Below, in pieces: positions 33,859 through 42,171 of a stretch of DNA of 64,000 nucleotides. The notes beneath the pieces were generated by a model that was not told the DNA's origin, searched no databases, and worked only from the letters and a program-made list of their open reading frames with translations. This DNA is from Amycolatopsis sp. NBC_00345 (GTDB lineage Bacteria; Actinomycetota; Actinomycetes; Mycobacteriales; Pseudonocardiaceae): contig NZ_CP107995.1 in assembly GCF_036116635.1 (NCBI RefSeq), positions 8,804,001 through 8,868,000 on the forward strand, written 5' to 3'. The stretch's first letter is position 1. The number at the start of each line of letters is the position of its first letter. The position numbers and the translations under genes were made by a program.

Positions 33859-34808
33859 GAAACCCGCCCTTCGCGGCCGGCCACAACCTGGTCGACGGTC
33901 AGGGAAAGCTCGTCCGCGGCCACCGGCGCGCGGTCCTCCACGCGCTCACCGGCGCTGCCCGGCTTGGCCCGGCTGGTGAACCACTCGGCCAGCGCGAGGT
34001 AACAGGCCCGCCGCTCGCGCGAGGACAGCGGCGTGACGCGGATGCCGTGCACGTAGCCCCAGACGTACTCGGCCAGCAGCCGCGCGGTCGGGTTCGTGAT
34101 CGGGTTGCCGCGCTTGGGGTCCAGGTTCGCGCATCGCGCGCGTTTGCTGGGGTTCGCGCGCTCGGCGCGGTCCGGGTGGTCGCGACGGAAGTACAGCAGC
34201 TCCGGGACCTGGTGGAACGGGCCGTGCAGCGCCAGCTCGGCGACGTACGTGCGGTCGGCGTGGTGGTAGCTGCCCATCGGCGTGACGCGGCGCAGCACGT
34301 CGGTGCGCACGACGCCGTAGAAGTCGTCGCCGCCGGGCTCGAACAGCAGGCTCTTGAACCGGACCGAAGGACGTGCCGCGTCCGTCTTGTGCACGTAGTC
34401 CAGCGGCACGGTGACCGCGCCCTGGCCGTCGATGATCGCCTGCCACGAGTGCGCGAGGATCACTTCGGGCCGTTCGTCGAGCGCTTCGACGCAGCGGCGC
34501 AGCAGGTCGCGGCCGTACAGGTCGTCGTGCGAGGCCCACTTGAACAGCTCGCCGCGCGCCATGTCCAGCAGGACGTTGTGGTTCGGCGTCGCCCCGACGT
34601 TGCGGGCCTGGCGCCGGTAGCGGATGCGCGAGTCCTTTTCCGCGTACTGACGGCAGATCTCCTCGGTGCCGTCGGCGGAGGCGTTGTCGGAGATGATCAG
34701 CTCGAAGTCCTCGTACGTCTGCCCGAGCAGCGCGTCGAGCGCCTCGGCCAGGAACTCCTCGCCGTTGTAAACGGGCAGGCCGATGCTCAGCCGGGGGACG
34801 GTCCTCAT
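33855..34808 (-). CDS. Glycosyltransferase family 2
   Basis: A 317-residue GT-A glycosyltransferase. It opens with SIGLPVYNGEEFLAEALDAL, then IISDNASADGTEE (nucleotide-binding Asp) and FKWASHDDLYGRDLL (the metal-binding D-x-D equivalent). No C-terminal membrane helices are present, so it is a soluble or peripheral enzyme that should extend the lipid-linked repeat unit. The C-terminal about 90 residues after RARCANLDPKRGN diverge from short GT2 proteins. It overlaps the flippase gene upstream and the pyruvyl transferase downstream by four bases each. Donor and acceptor sugars cannot be read from sequence. Confidence 0.87.
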   Translation of the reverse strand: MRTVPRLSIGLPVYNGEEFLAEALDALLGQTYEDFELIISDNASADGTEEICRQYAEKDSRIRYRRQARNVGATPNHNVLLDMARGELFKWASHDDLYGRDLLRRCVEALDERPEVILAHSWQAIIDGQGAVTVPLDYVHKTDAARPSVRFKSLLFEPGGDDFYGVVRTDVLRRVTPMGSYHHADRTYVAELALHGPFHQVPELLYFRRDHPDRAERANPSKRARCANLDPKRGNPITNPTARLLAEYVWGYVHGIRVTPLSSRERRACYLALAEWFTSRAKPGSAGERVEDRAPVAADELSLTVDQVVAGREGRVS

Positions 34809-36148
34809 CGCGTTCTCATTTCCTCATGACCGACGGATGATTCGACGGATGACTCGACAGGCGAGGCGTCGCGTGGCGCCGGGGTGACTGGCGCCGCGAA
34901 GTAGTCACGCAAGGCGAAGTGCAGCTGCACCCACCACACTCCCGAGCCGGCCAGCGTGGCCGCCGCGACGCCCCACGCGGAGCCGAGCGCGCCGCCCATC
35001 GCGGCGCCGGTGAGCCCGAAGGTGACGTACATGGCCGAGGCGATCAGCTGCGAGCGAAGGCTCCTTCGCGCGACGCCGAGCGCGCGCAGCCCGGCCGCCG
35101 CGCCCGTGGTGAAGCTGGCGCCGACCACGGCGAGCGTGACCGGCAGGATCAGCTTCGACGACGTGTCCCACAGCGAGCCGAGCACGAACCGGCCGGCGCT
35201 GTCGGGCACGAGCAGCAGCAGGGCGAGGCCCCAGGTCAGCGCGGCGGCCGCCTGCGCGCCGCCCAGGATCAGGCAGAAGTGCCGAAGCCGGTGCGGCGAC
35301 CGTTGCAGCACCCGCGCGCCTTCGGCCACGGTGACCAGCGAAAGCCCCATCAACAGCGCGAGGAACGGCCCGAGCAGCTGTTCCGCGCCGCGCACCGTGC
35401 CGACCGCGGCGAGCCCGGCGATCGCGCCCAGTCCGTACGCGCGCAGCTGTGACGCCCCGCTGTTGCTCACGTTCTCGACCAGGTAGCGCACGCCCAGCTC
35501 GCGGTGGTCCCGCACCCAGTGGCGCACCGCGCCCAGGTTCGGCAGCACACTCGTCTGCACCCAGCCGTACAGCGCCGCGACGCCCGCGGACGCGCCCCAG
35601 GCGAGCAGGAACCCGACCACGGTGCCGTGCCGTGCGGCCAGCACCATCGCCGGGAACAGCGCGACGCCCCAGATCGCGTCGTTCAGGAACGCCTTCTGCC
35701 CGGCGCCCGCGGCGAAGAAGCCGAACCGCCACGCGTCCTGCAGCAGCAGCGCGGGCATCACCACGCCGAGCGCGACAAACGCCCCGCCGACGGGCCCGCC
35801 CACCAGGAGTCCGAAAAGGACACTCAACGCGCCCGCGAGCAGCCCGACCGTCAGTGCCGTGCCCGCGGCCCGGCCGAGCGCTTCGCGCCACCGCCGCCTT
35901 GCGACGCCGGAGAAACGCACCATCAGCGGGTCCGTCGCCAGGCCGCGCGAGACGTTGAGGATCACGCCGTAGGTCACCCAGGCGATGCTGAACACGCCGA
36001 AGGCCGTCGCCCCCAGCGAGCGCGCGACGTACAGGCCGACGACGAAGTTGGTCAGGCTGGAGACGGCCTGGTCGCCCAGGCCCCAGCTGAGCCGTCCGGC
36101 CATCGCGCGGACGGCCCGCGACCGCAGGATCGAGGGCACCGCCCTCAC
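34805..36148 (-). CDS. Oligosaccharide flippase (Wzx-like)
   Basis: A 447-residue integral membrane protein with about 12-14 helices. It begins WGLGDQAVSSLTNFVVGLYVARSLG, the standard opening of Wzx/MOP-type flippases. It would move undecaprenyl-linked repeat units across the cytoplasmic membrane to the Wzy-like protein of the plus-strand arm. The C-terminus is a charged tail with repeats of VESSV. GTG 36148 overlaps the DUF4910 stop as GTGA. The reading frame continues open well upstream, but that part only shadows the DUF4910 gene. This is the only flippase in the window, which ties the two arms of the locus together. Confidence 0.85.
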   Translation of the reverse strand: MRAVPSILRSRAVRAMAGRLSWGLGDQAVSSLTNFVVGLYVARSLGATAFGVFSIAWVTYGVILNVSRGLATDPLMVRFSGVARRRWREALGRAAGTALTVGLLAGALSVLFGLLVGGPVGGAFVALGVVMPALLLQDAWRFGFFAAGAGQKAFLNDAIWGVALFPAMVLAARHGTVVGFLLAWGASAGVAALYGWVQTSVLPNLGAVRHWVRDHRELGVRYLVENVSNSGASQLRAYGLGAIAGLAAVGTVRGAEQLLGPFLALLMGLSLVTVAEGARVLQRSPHRLRHFCLILGGAQAAAALTWGLALLLLVPDSAGRFVLGSLWDTSSKLILPVTLAVVGASFTTGAAAGLRALGVARRSLRSQLIASAMYVTFGLTGAAMGGALGSAWGVAAATLAGSGVWWVQLHFALRDYFAAPVTPAPRDASPVESSVESSVGHEEMRTR

Positions 36149-37410
36149 TCCTTGAGCAGGCCGGCGGCCTGCAGGGCCCGCGCGGCGCCGTCCACCGCGT
36201 CGAACGGCAGGCCGGCGCGCTCGGCGATGTCGAGCAGGCTGTTGGCGCCGTCGGAGTAGCTGAGCACCCAGAGCATCGCGAGCTGGGCGTCCTTGGCGTC
36301 GCTGCGCCCGCCGAGCGAGTCGTACAGCCCGCGCTTGCCCAGCTGCGGCTCGCCGTACGGGCTGAGGTTGACGAAGCGGCGGTTGCGGTCGAGCACGGAG
36401 AACGCGGTGCGCAGCGTGTCGAGCGTGTCCTCCATTGACGCCGGCGAGACGAAGGCCGGGTTGTCCGCGGACGTGTGGTACTCCGGGTAACCCGCGTACG
36501 GCGTCCGCGTCAGGGACCCGACGCCGAGGTTGAAGCCCGGTGAGCAGAACTGCCGCTCGTCGTAGCCGTACGGGGAGAAGTCGCGGATCTCGTGCGGCTT
36601 GTCCTTGAGCACGTGGGCCATCACGCGGTCGATGTCCGCGTCGCTGCGGCGGCTGCGCTTGTAAGTGAGCGAGCCGCGGTCGCCGGCGCAGGCCAGCACC
36701 ACGCCGTGCTTCACGCGGTCGACGCGCTCGGAATTGCGGGCCAGCCACGTGATCGCGCCGATCGTGCCCGGCATGAACAGGAACCGGTAGGTGTGGAACG
36801 GTTTCTCGGCCGCCAGCGCCTGCGCGAGCGAGACGGCCACCGCGATGCCCGCGAGGTTGTCGTTCGCCAGCGACGGGTGGCAGACGTGGCAGGAGACGAT
36901 GACCTCGTCGTCGATCAGGCCTGTCACTGTGTGCTCGCCATACGTCAGCGAGCCGTCGGCCAGCGTCGAGTCGATCTTCACGCGGTAGTCGCCGTCCGGC
37001 AGCGCGTCGAGCACGTCCTGGGCGAGGCAGAACCCCCAGGCCGGCGAGTAGTAGCTGGTCCGGTACGGCACCCACGACGGGGTTTCGGGCAGCGTGTGCA
37101 GGTGGCCGCGCAGCTCGGCGAGGCTCATCGTCTCGTCGACCGGCACGCTGTAGCCGACCACGTGCAGGTTCGACTCGCGGAAGTCGATCACGCGGCGGCC
37201 GGCCGCGTCCGCCACGTAGGCGTCGCGGATGTTCCACTCCTGCGGCACGGTCCAGTCCAGCACCGAGGTACCGGTCGGCACCTCGTGCCGCCGGAGCGGG
37301 ATGTGCTCACCGACGACGGCGAGCGTCTCGCGCACACCGTCGCCCGTGATGCTCCGGCAGAGCGGGTACATCCGCTCCACCAGAGCGTGCATCTCGGCCC
37401 CCGTCAGCAT
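36145..37410 (-). CDS. DUF4910 aminopeptidase-like protein with C-terminal winged helix
   Basis: A 421-residue protein of the DUF4910/DUF2172 type, related to M28 zinc peptidases. The order is an N-terminal segment (YPLCRSITGDGVRETLAVV), a jelly-roll insert (WNIRDAYVADAAGRRVIDF), and the hydrolase-like part. Possible metal ligands there are CHVCHPSLANDN (His, Asp), FMPGTIGAITWL, YDERQFCSPGFNLG and EYHTSADN (His). The C-terminal 70 residues look like a winged helix (LLDIAERAGLPFDAVDGAARAL). Relatives sit in polysaccharide loci beside PIG-L and C-methyltransferase genes; the reaction is unknown. ATG 37410 shares one base with the preceding stop, and its stop overlaps the flippase start. Confidence 0.8.
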   Translation of the reverse strand: MLTGAEMHALVERMYPLCRSITGDGVRETLAVVGEHIPLRRHEVPTGTSVLDWTVPQEWNIRDAYVADAAGRRVIDFRESNLHVVGYSVPVDETMSLAELRGHLHTLPETPSWVPYRTSYYSPAWGFCLAQDVLDALPDGDYRVKIDSTLADGSLTYGEHTVTGLIDDEVIVSCHVCHPSLANDNLAGIAVAVSLAQALAAEKPFHTYRFLFMPGTIGAITWLARNSERVDRVKHGVVLACAGDRGSLTYKRSRRSDADIDRVMAHVLKDKPHEIRDFSPYGYDERQFCSPGFNLGVGSLTRTPYAGYPEYHTSADNPAFVSPASMEDTLDTLRTAFSVLDRNRRFVNLSPYGEPQLGKRGLYDSLGGRSDAKDAQLAMLWVLSYSDGANSLLDIAERAGLPFDAVDGAARALQAAGLLKE

Positions 37411-38432
37411 CAGGCGTGCCGCAGCGTTTCGTCGACGACGCCCGCGGACTGGCGGTCGTTCAGCCAGTTCAGCCGGGTGAACCGGCGCTCGAACTGCGCC
37501 TTGGTCAGGCCGTAGTCGCGGTAGGCGTCGATCAGCTGGAGCGCGCCGTCCTTGACCGACCACTCGCAGTCGAAGCCCGGGATCGCCTCGCGGAAGCGTG
37601 CGAAGTCCACGCGGTACGAGCGCGGGTCCGCCCCGGCCTCGCCGGTGATCCGCAGCTTCGACCCCGGCACGGCCTCGACGACCTCCTGCGCGATCTCCGC
37701 GACCGTCACGTTGTTGCGCTCGGTGCCGATGTTGAACGCGCGGTTGTGCACGACTTCGCGCGGCGCGGACAGCGCGGCGGTGAAGGCGTGCGCGATGTCC
37801 TTCGCGTGCACCAGCGGACGCCACGGCGTGCCGTCGGAGAGCACCAGCACCTCGCCGGAGAGGAAGGCGTGGGCGGTGAGGTTGTTGAGCACGATGTCGG
37901 CGCGCAGCCGCGGCGAGAAGCCGAACGCGGTGGCGTTGCGCATGTACACCGGCGTAAAGCTGTCGTTGGCGAGCTTGGAGACGTCGTCCTCCACGCGCAC
38001 CTTCGACTCCGCGTACGGCGTCACCGGGCGAAGCGGGGCGTCCTCGTCCACAAGGCCACCGCCGCCCGAAGCGCCGTACACCGAGCAGGTGGACGCGTAC
38101 AGATAGCGCCCGACACCGGCGTCCTTCGCCAGCTGCGCGAGCCGGACCGACGCGTGGTGGTTGATGTCGTAGGTGAGCTCCGGCGCGAGCGAGCCCAGCG
38201 GGTCGTTCGACAGCGCCGCCAGGTGGATCACGGCGTCGAACCCGGTCAGGTGCTCGGGCCGCACGTCGCGCAGGTCGACGGTGATGCCGGCCGGGTCGGC
38301 GGGCGCCGGTCCCAGCAGGCAGTCCGCGAACAGGCCCGAGTCCAGGCCGGTCACCTCGTGGCCGGCCTCGGCCAGCACCGGCGCCATCACCGTGCCCAGG
38401 TAGCCCGTGTGGCCGGTCAGCAACACCCGCAT
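37410..38432 (-). CDS. NAD-dependent epimerase/dehydratase (extended SDR)
   Basis: A 340-residue extended short-chain dehydrogenase acting on an NDP-sugar. The N-terminal NAD-binding motif is VLLTGHTGYLGTVMAPVL. The active site shows YASTCSVYGAS (Ser) and PYAESKVRVE (Tyr-x-x-x-Lys). RNATAFGFSPRLRADIVLNN lies in the substrate region. It could make a 4-keto, epimerised or dehydrated sugar for the C-methyltransferase and PIG-L partners. ATG 38432 starts five bases after the PIG-L stop, the only non-overlapping junction in the operon. Its stop and the DUF4910 start share one base (TGATG). Confidence 0.87.
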   Translation of the reverse strand: MRVLLTGHTGYLGTVMAPVLAEAGHEVTGLDSGLFADCLLGPAPADPAGITVDLRDVRPEHLTGFDAVIHLAALSNDPLGSLAPELTYDINHHASVRLAQLAKDAGVGRYLYASTCSVYGASGGGGLVDEDAPLRPVTPYAESKVRVEDDVSKLANDSFTPVYMRNATAFGFSPRLRADIVLNNLTAHAFLSGEVLVLSDGTPWRPLVHAKDIAHAFTAALSAPREVVHNRAFNIGTERNNVTVAEIAQEVVEAVPGSKLRITGEAGADPRSYRVDFARFREAIPGFDCEWSVKDGALQLIDAYRDYGLTKAQFERRFTRLNWLNDRQSAGVVDETLRHA

Positions 38433-38437
38433 GTCCG

Positions 38438-39085
38438 TCAGCCCCTCAAGTCGAGAACGAGTTTGTTCAGTTCGAACGCTTCCGCGTAGCGCTCCTGGCA
38501 CTCGATGCCGCGGATCCGCGCGAGGCCGAGGAAGGCCTCGCGGTCGTACCAGGGACGGCCCCGCTGGGAGGCGTAGTGCTCCTGCAGCAGCTCCACTTTC
38601 CGTTCGGCCAGCTTGGTGGTGAGCGGCACGTACGCCGGCAGCCGGCCGAGGTCGCCGTCCCACTTGACGATCTCGTAGCCCAGCGTCAGGAACCCGCGCC
38701 AGACGGTCGGGACCAGCGTGGCGAGGCCGCGGTGGTCCTGGTGCGCGTCGGCGGTCCGGGGCGCGAGGACCACGCCGGGGTCGGTGCGCCCGCGCAGCTC
38801 TTCGAGCGCGTTCTTGGCCTCGTCCCAGTGCGCCGGGAGACGGCCGTCGGGCAGCTTCAGCACGGTGACCTCGAGGTCGGCGCCCGGGCAGAACGCGGCG
38901 AGCGCGGCCCGCTCCTCGGCCTCCCGCTCGGTGCCGCCGCCGGAGAGCACCAGCGCGTCGACCCGGATGCCGGGCCGCAGCGCGCAGACCGTCAGCAGGG
39001 TCCCGCCGGCGCCGATCGCGATGTCGTCGCAGTGCGCGCCGAGCGCGACGATGCTGTCCAGCCGCTCCGCCGCCAGCCGGATCAC
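38438..39085 (-). CDS. PIG-L family N-deacetylase
   Basis: A 215-residue zinc hydrolase of the LmbE/PIG-L family. The metal motif is VALGAHCDDIAIGAGGTLL (A-H-x-D-D), the second site is TADAHQDHRGLA (H-x-x-H), and KLPDGRLP is the conserved loop. Members remove N-acetyl groups from amino sugars or conjugates such as GlcNAc-inositol. In this operon it probably deacetylates an NDP- or lipid-linked amino sugar. GTG 39085 overlaps the nucleotidyltransferase stop as GTGA; the frame is open a further 12 codons upstream without support. It ends five bases before the epimerase gene. Confidence 0.85.
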   Translation of the reverse strand: MIRLAAERLDSIVALGAHCDDIAIGAGGTLLTVCALRPGIRVDALVLSGGGTEREAEERAALAAFCPGADLEVTVLKLPDGRLPAHWDEAKNALEELRGRTDPGVVLAPRTADAHQDHRGLATLVPTVWRGFLTLGYEIVKWDGDLGRLPAYVPLTTKLAERKVELLQEHYASQRGRPWYDREAFLGLARIRGIECQERYAEAFELNKLVLDLRG

Positions 39086-39873
39086 GCGTGCACTCGCTGT
39101 CCCTGTTCCCAGAGCGCCCACGGCCGGTCGCCGTGGGTGTACGCGTCGTCCAGCGCGTAGCGCTCCTTCACGGTGTCGGTCGGCTTCCAGAACCCGCGGT
39201 ACGGGTACGCCAGCAGCCGGCCGCGCTTCGCGAGCTCACCACAGCCGTCGGCGACCAGGTCGCCGTTCTCCGGGATGTGGTCGAACACCTCCTGCCGCAG
39301 CACGAAGTACCCGCCGTTCTCCCACAGCGGCATGTCGCTGACCGGCGTGATGGCGCCGATCCGGCCGCCCTCGTCCATTTCGACGCAGTGGAACGAGGAC
39401 TGCGGCGGCACCACCATCATCGACGCGCCGGCGTCGGTCTGCTCGAACCGCTCGACCATCTGGTCCAGCGGCGCGTCGGTGAGCACGTCGGCGTAGTTGG
39501 CGAGGAACATCTCGTCACCGTCGAGGTGGTCGCGCACGCGGCGCAGGCGCTCGCCGATCGGCGACTCGATGCCGGTCTGCACGAAGGAGATCGTCCAGTC
39601 GGCGATGTCGGTGGAGAGCAGCTCGGTCCGGCCGCCGCGGAGCACGAAGTCGTTGGACGTCGTCTCGCGGTAGTTGAGGAAGAACTCCTTGATGTGGTGG
39701 GCGCCGTAGCCCAGGCACAGGACGAACTCGGTGTGGCCGAAGTGCGCGTAGTAGCGCATCACGTGCCAGATCAGCGGACGCGGGCCCACCATGGCCATCG
39801 GCTTCGGCACGTCGGAGGCGTCTCCGTTACGCATCCGCATCCCGTAGCCGCCGCAGAAGAGGACAACCTTCAC
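39082..39873 (-). CDS. Glucose-1-phosphate cytidylyltransferase-like nucleotidyltransferase
   Basis: A 263-residue nucleotidyltransferase-fold protein. VVLFCGGYGMRMRN is the NTP-binding loop, KPMAMVGPRPLIWHVMRYYA the Lys-containing signature, EMFLANYADVLTDAPL the metal Asp region, and YRGFWKPTDTVKERYALDDA matches the C-terminal motif of RfbF-type cytidylyltransferases. It would activate a hexose-1-phosphate, most likely as a CDP-sugar, though the nucleotide is not certain. GTG 39873 overlaps the methyltransferase stop (GTGA), and its stop overlaps the PIG-L start. Together with RmlA at 45153 the locus has two sugar-activating enzymes. Confidence 0.83.
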   Translation of the reverse strand: MKVVLFCGGYGMRMRNGDASDVPKPMAMVGPRPLIWHVMRYYAHFGHTEFVLCLGYGAHHIKEFFLNYRETTSNDFVLRGGRTELLSTDIADWTISFVQTGIESPIGERLRRVRDHLDGDEMFLANYADVLTDAPLDQMVERFEQTDAGASMMVVPPQSSFHCVEMDEGGRIGAITPVSDMPLWENGGYFVLRQEVFDHIPENGDLVADGCGELAKRGRLLAYPYRGFWKPTDTVKERYALDDAYTHGDRPWALWEQGQRVHA

Positions 39874-41105
39874 TGCTTCACCTCGACGATCTCCAGACGG
39901 GGGATCGGGAACACGAGCCGCCCGCCCCATTCGTCTACATAGGACAATTGCTCGGTCAGCTCGGCCCGCAGGTTCCAGGGGAGCACGAGCACGTAGTCGG
40001 GCCGGTCGGCGGCGATGCGGTCGGTCTCCAGTACCGGCACGCGGGTGCCGGGAGTGAACCGGCCGTGCTTGTACGGGTTGCGGTCGACGGTGTAGGCGAG
40101 CAGGTCGGGCCGGATGCCGCAGTGGTTCAGCAGCGTGTTGCCCTTGCCGGGCGCGCCGTAGCCGACCACGGTCTTGCCGTCCTTGGCCGCCTTGACCAGG
40201 AACTCCAGCAGGTCGAGGCGCACGCGCGTGACCCGCTCGGCGAACTCGGTGTAGCCGGACAGCTCGTGCAGGCCCGCCGCCTTCTCGCGCGCCAGCACGT
40301 CGACCATCCGCGCGCTCGGCTCGCCGGCGACCTCGGCGGGCCGGGCCCACAGCCGGATCGAGCCGCCGTGCGTCGGCAGCAGTTCGACGTCCACAACGGA
40401 CAGTCCGCCGACGGCGAGCGCCCGGCGCGCGGACTCCACGGTGTAGTACTGGAAGTGCTCGTGGTAGATCGTGTCGTACTGGTTGTCCTGGATCAGCGTG
40501 AGCAGGTGCTGCACCTCGATGCTGACCCAGCCGTCGTCGGCCACCAGCGCCCGCAGGCCATGGGTGAAGCCGATGATGTCGGGGATGTGCGCGTAGACGT
40601 TGTTTGCCGCCACCAGGTTCGCGGAGCCGTGTTCCTCACGGACTTCGCGCGCCGTCTCCGGGTTGAGGAACGCCGTTTTCGTCGGCACGCCCTTGTCACG
40701 CGCCGCTTGCCCGACGTTCACCGAAGGTTCGATGCCGAGACAGCGGATCCCCTGCGCCACAACGTGTTGCAGCAGGTAACCGTCATTGCTGGCCACCTCG
40801 ACCACCAGCGAATCCGGGCCGAGTCCGAGGCGCTCGACCGACTCGGCCACGTACGTCCGTGCGTGCTCGACCCAGGAGGTCGAGTACGAAGAGAAGTACG
40901 CGTAGTCGGTGAACGTGTCCTCGGGCGTGATCAGCGGCGGGATCTGCGCCAGCCAGCATTCGGTGCAGACCTGCAGGTGGAGCGGGTAGGTCGGCTCCGG
41001 CTCGGCCAGCTGCCCGGCGGTCAGGAACCGCTCACAGGGCGGGGTCGCCCCGAGGTCGACGACGCTCGCCAGAGCTGTCGATCCGCAGAGTCGGCATGTG
41101 GTCAT
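39870..41105 (-). CDS. Sugar C-methyltransferase with N-terminal zinc-binding domain
   Basis: A 411-residue SAM enzyme of the three-domain type known from NDP-sugar C-3 methyltransferases. Residues 1-60 hold a putative zinc site (CRLCGS and, further on, CTECWLAQ). Residues about 75-270 form the SAM domain (LVVEVASNDGYLLQHVV, IEPSVNVG, YHEHFQYYTVESARR). The C-terminal Rossmann-like domain (about 300-411) has VVGYGAPGKGNTLLNHCG. It should add a methyl branch to a 4-keto sugar nucleotide. It is the first gene of the ten-gene operon. I chose ATG 41105; a TTG lies one codon earlier. About 190 bases upstream separate it from the LLM genes and contain a long hairpin. Confidence 0.87.
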   Translation of the reverse strand: MTTCRLCGSTALASVVDLGATPPCERFLTAGQLAEPEPTYPLHLQVCTECWLAQIPPLITPEDTFTDYAYFSSYSTSWVEHARTYVAESVERLGLGPDSLVVEVASNDGYLLQHVVAQGIRCLGIEPSVNVGQAARDKGVPTKTAFLNPETAREVREEHGSANLVAANNVYAHIPDIIGFTHGLRALVADDGWVSIEVQHLLTLIQDNQYDTIYHEHFQYYTVESARRALAVGGLSVVDVELLPTHGGSIRLWARPAEVAGEPSARMVDVLAREKAAGLHELSGYTEFAERVTRVRLDLLEFLVKAAKDGKTVVGYGAPGKGNTLLNHCGIRPDLLAYTVDRNPYKHGRFTPGTRVPVLETDRIAADRPDYVLVLPWNLRAELTEQLSYVDEWGGRLVFPIPRLEIVEVKQ

Positions 41106-41227
41106 CAACGGGCTCCTCGGCTCGCGGCGTGCGTGCTAGACACGTCGAGGACCAGCGGAGGGTCGTTACAGGGAGCGGCCGAGGGCGCGGGCACCGTGTT
41201 CTGAATGAGACATGCTTCCAGCGCCGA

Positions 41228-41284
41228 AGTCCGTTAAGGCCTCCTTACCCGCGTGCGACGCGGGTAAGGAGGCCTTAACGGACT
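41228..41284. terminator. 57-nt perfect hairpin after the LLM oxidoreductase pair
   Basis: A perfect 27-bp arm (starting AGTCCGTTAAGGCCTCCTTA) with a three-base loop GCG. It lies 14 bases after the stop of the minus-strand LLM gene at 41299 and upstream of the C-methyltransferase operon, so it should end the LLM transcript and insulate the operon. The arm sequence is unrelated to families A and B. Confidence 0.85.
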
Positions 41285-41298
41285 CTCCGGCAAAACAG

Positions 41299-42171
41299 TC
41301 AGAGCTTCGCGGCGGCCGGAATGATGTCGGTCGCGAACTTCTCCAGGAGCTCGAGGCTGGGGACGCCGGGGGCCCAGCCCATGGTGGCCTGGACACCCTG
41401 TGTGCTCAGTTTTCCCAGTTCGTCCAGGAGCTGGTTGCTTTTTTCGCCGTTTTCGCCGACGTCCAGCCACAGGGCGACGGTTTTGGTGATGTCGTCGTAG
41501 TCGCGGCCCACGTCTTCGCAGTGCTGTTTGAGCACCGCCAGCTTGTGTTCCAGCTCCGGGCCGGGGAAGAGGTTGCAGGCGTCGCCGTACTGGGCGACGT
41601 AGCGGAGGGTCTTCTTCTCCCCGCTGCCGCCGATCATGATCGGCGGGTGGGGCGACTGGAGGGTCTGCGGGACGTTCAGCAGCCGTTCGGCGGAGACGTG
41701 GGTGCCGGTGAACGGGGCATCCTCGTCCGACCACATCTGGCGGATGTACCGGAGGGCGTCTTCGAGCTGCTCGAAGCGCTCCTTCATGGGCGGGAACCGG
41801 AAGCCGAGGCCTCGAGCCTCTTCCTCGTTCCAGCCGGCGCCGATGCCGAGGATCGCGCGGCCGCCGGAGAGCACGTCCAGCGTGGTGACGGCCTTCGCGA
41901 GCAGGCCGGGATGGCGGTAGATAACGCCGGTGACCAGCGTGAGCAGCTTGATCCGCTCGGTGTGCCCGGCCAGGTAGCCCAGCGTGGTGTAGGCCTCCAG
42001 CATCTCGTGCTCGGGCGGGCCGTAGCGCTCGATCTGGAAGAAGTGGTCCATCACCGACAGGTACTCGAACCCGGCCTGGTCGGCGGCCTTCGCCACCGCC
42101 GCCAGGTCGGGGCCGAGCGCGGCCGGGCCGTTCGGCCAGGTCAGCTGCGAGAGGTGCAGCCCCAATTTCAT
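41299..42171 (-). CDS. LLM-class F420-dependent oxidoreductase
   Basis: A 290-residue luciferase-like TIM-barrel oxidoreductase that probably uses coenzyme F420. It has FEYLSVMDHFFQIERYG, LVTGVIYRHPGLLAKAVTTLD, LSGGRAILGIGAGWNEEEA and HPPIMIGGSGEKKTLRYVA. Substrate unknown. It is the second of two tandem, closely similar genes; ATG 42171 overlaps the stop of the upstream copy as ATGA, so they are co-translated and may form a heteromer. The C-terminal third is the most different part between the two. A strong hairpin follows the stop. Confidence 0.87.
   Translation of the reverse strand: MKLGLHLSQLTWPNGPAALGPDLAAVAKAADQAGFEYLSVMDHFFQIERYGPPEHEMLEAYTTLGYLAGHTERIKLLTLVTGVIYRHPGLLAKAVTTLDVLSGGRAILGIGAGWNEEEARGLGFRFPPMKERFEQLEDALRYIRQMWSDEDAPFTGTHVSAERLLNVPQTLQSPHPPIMIGGSGEKKTLRYVAQYGDACNLFPGPELEHKLAVLKQHCEDVGRDYDDITKTVALWLDVGENGEKSNQLLDELGKLSTQGVQATMGWAPGVPSLELLEKFATDIIPAAAKL

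Noticed and set aside
32133..33886. Longer aminotransferase or epimerase proteins from upstream-open frames
   Set aside because: In each case the extension is a shadow of the upstream gene; overlapping ATGA/GTGA starts give the normal family lengths.
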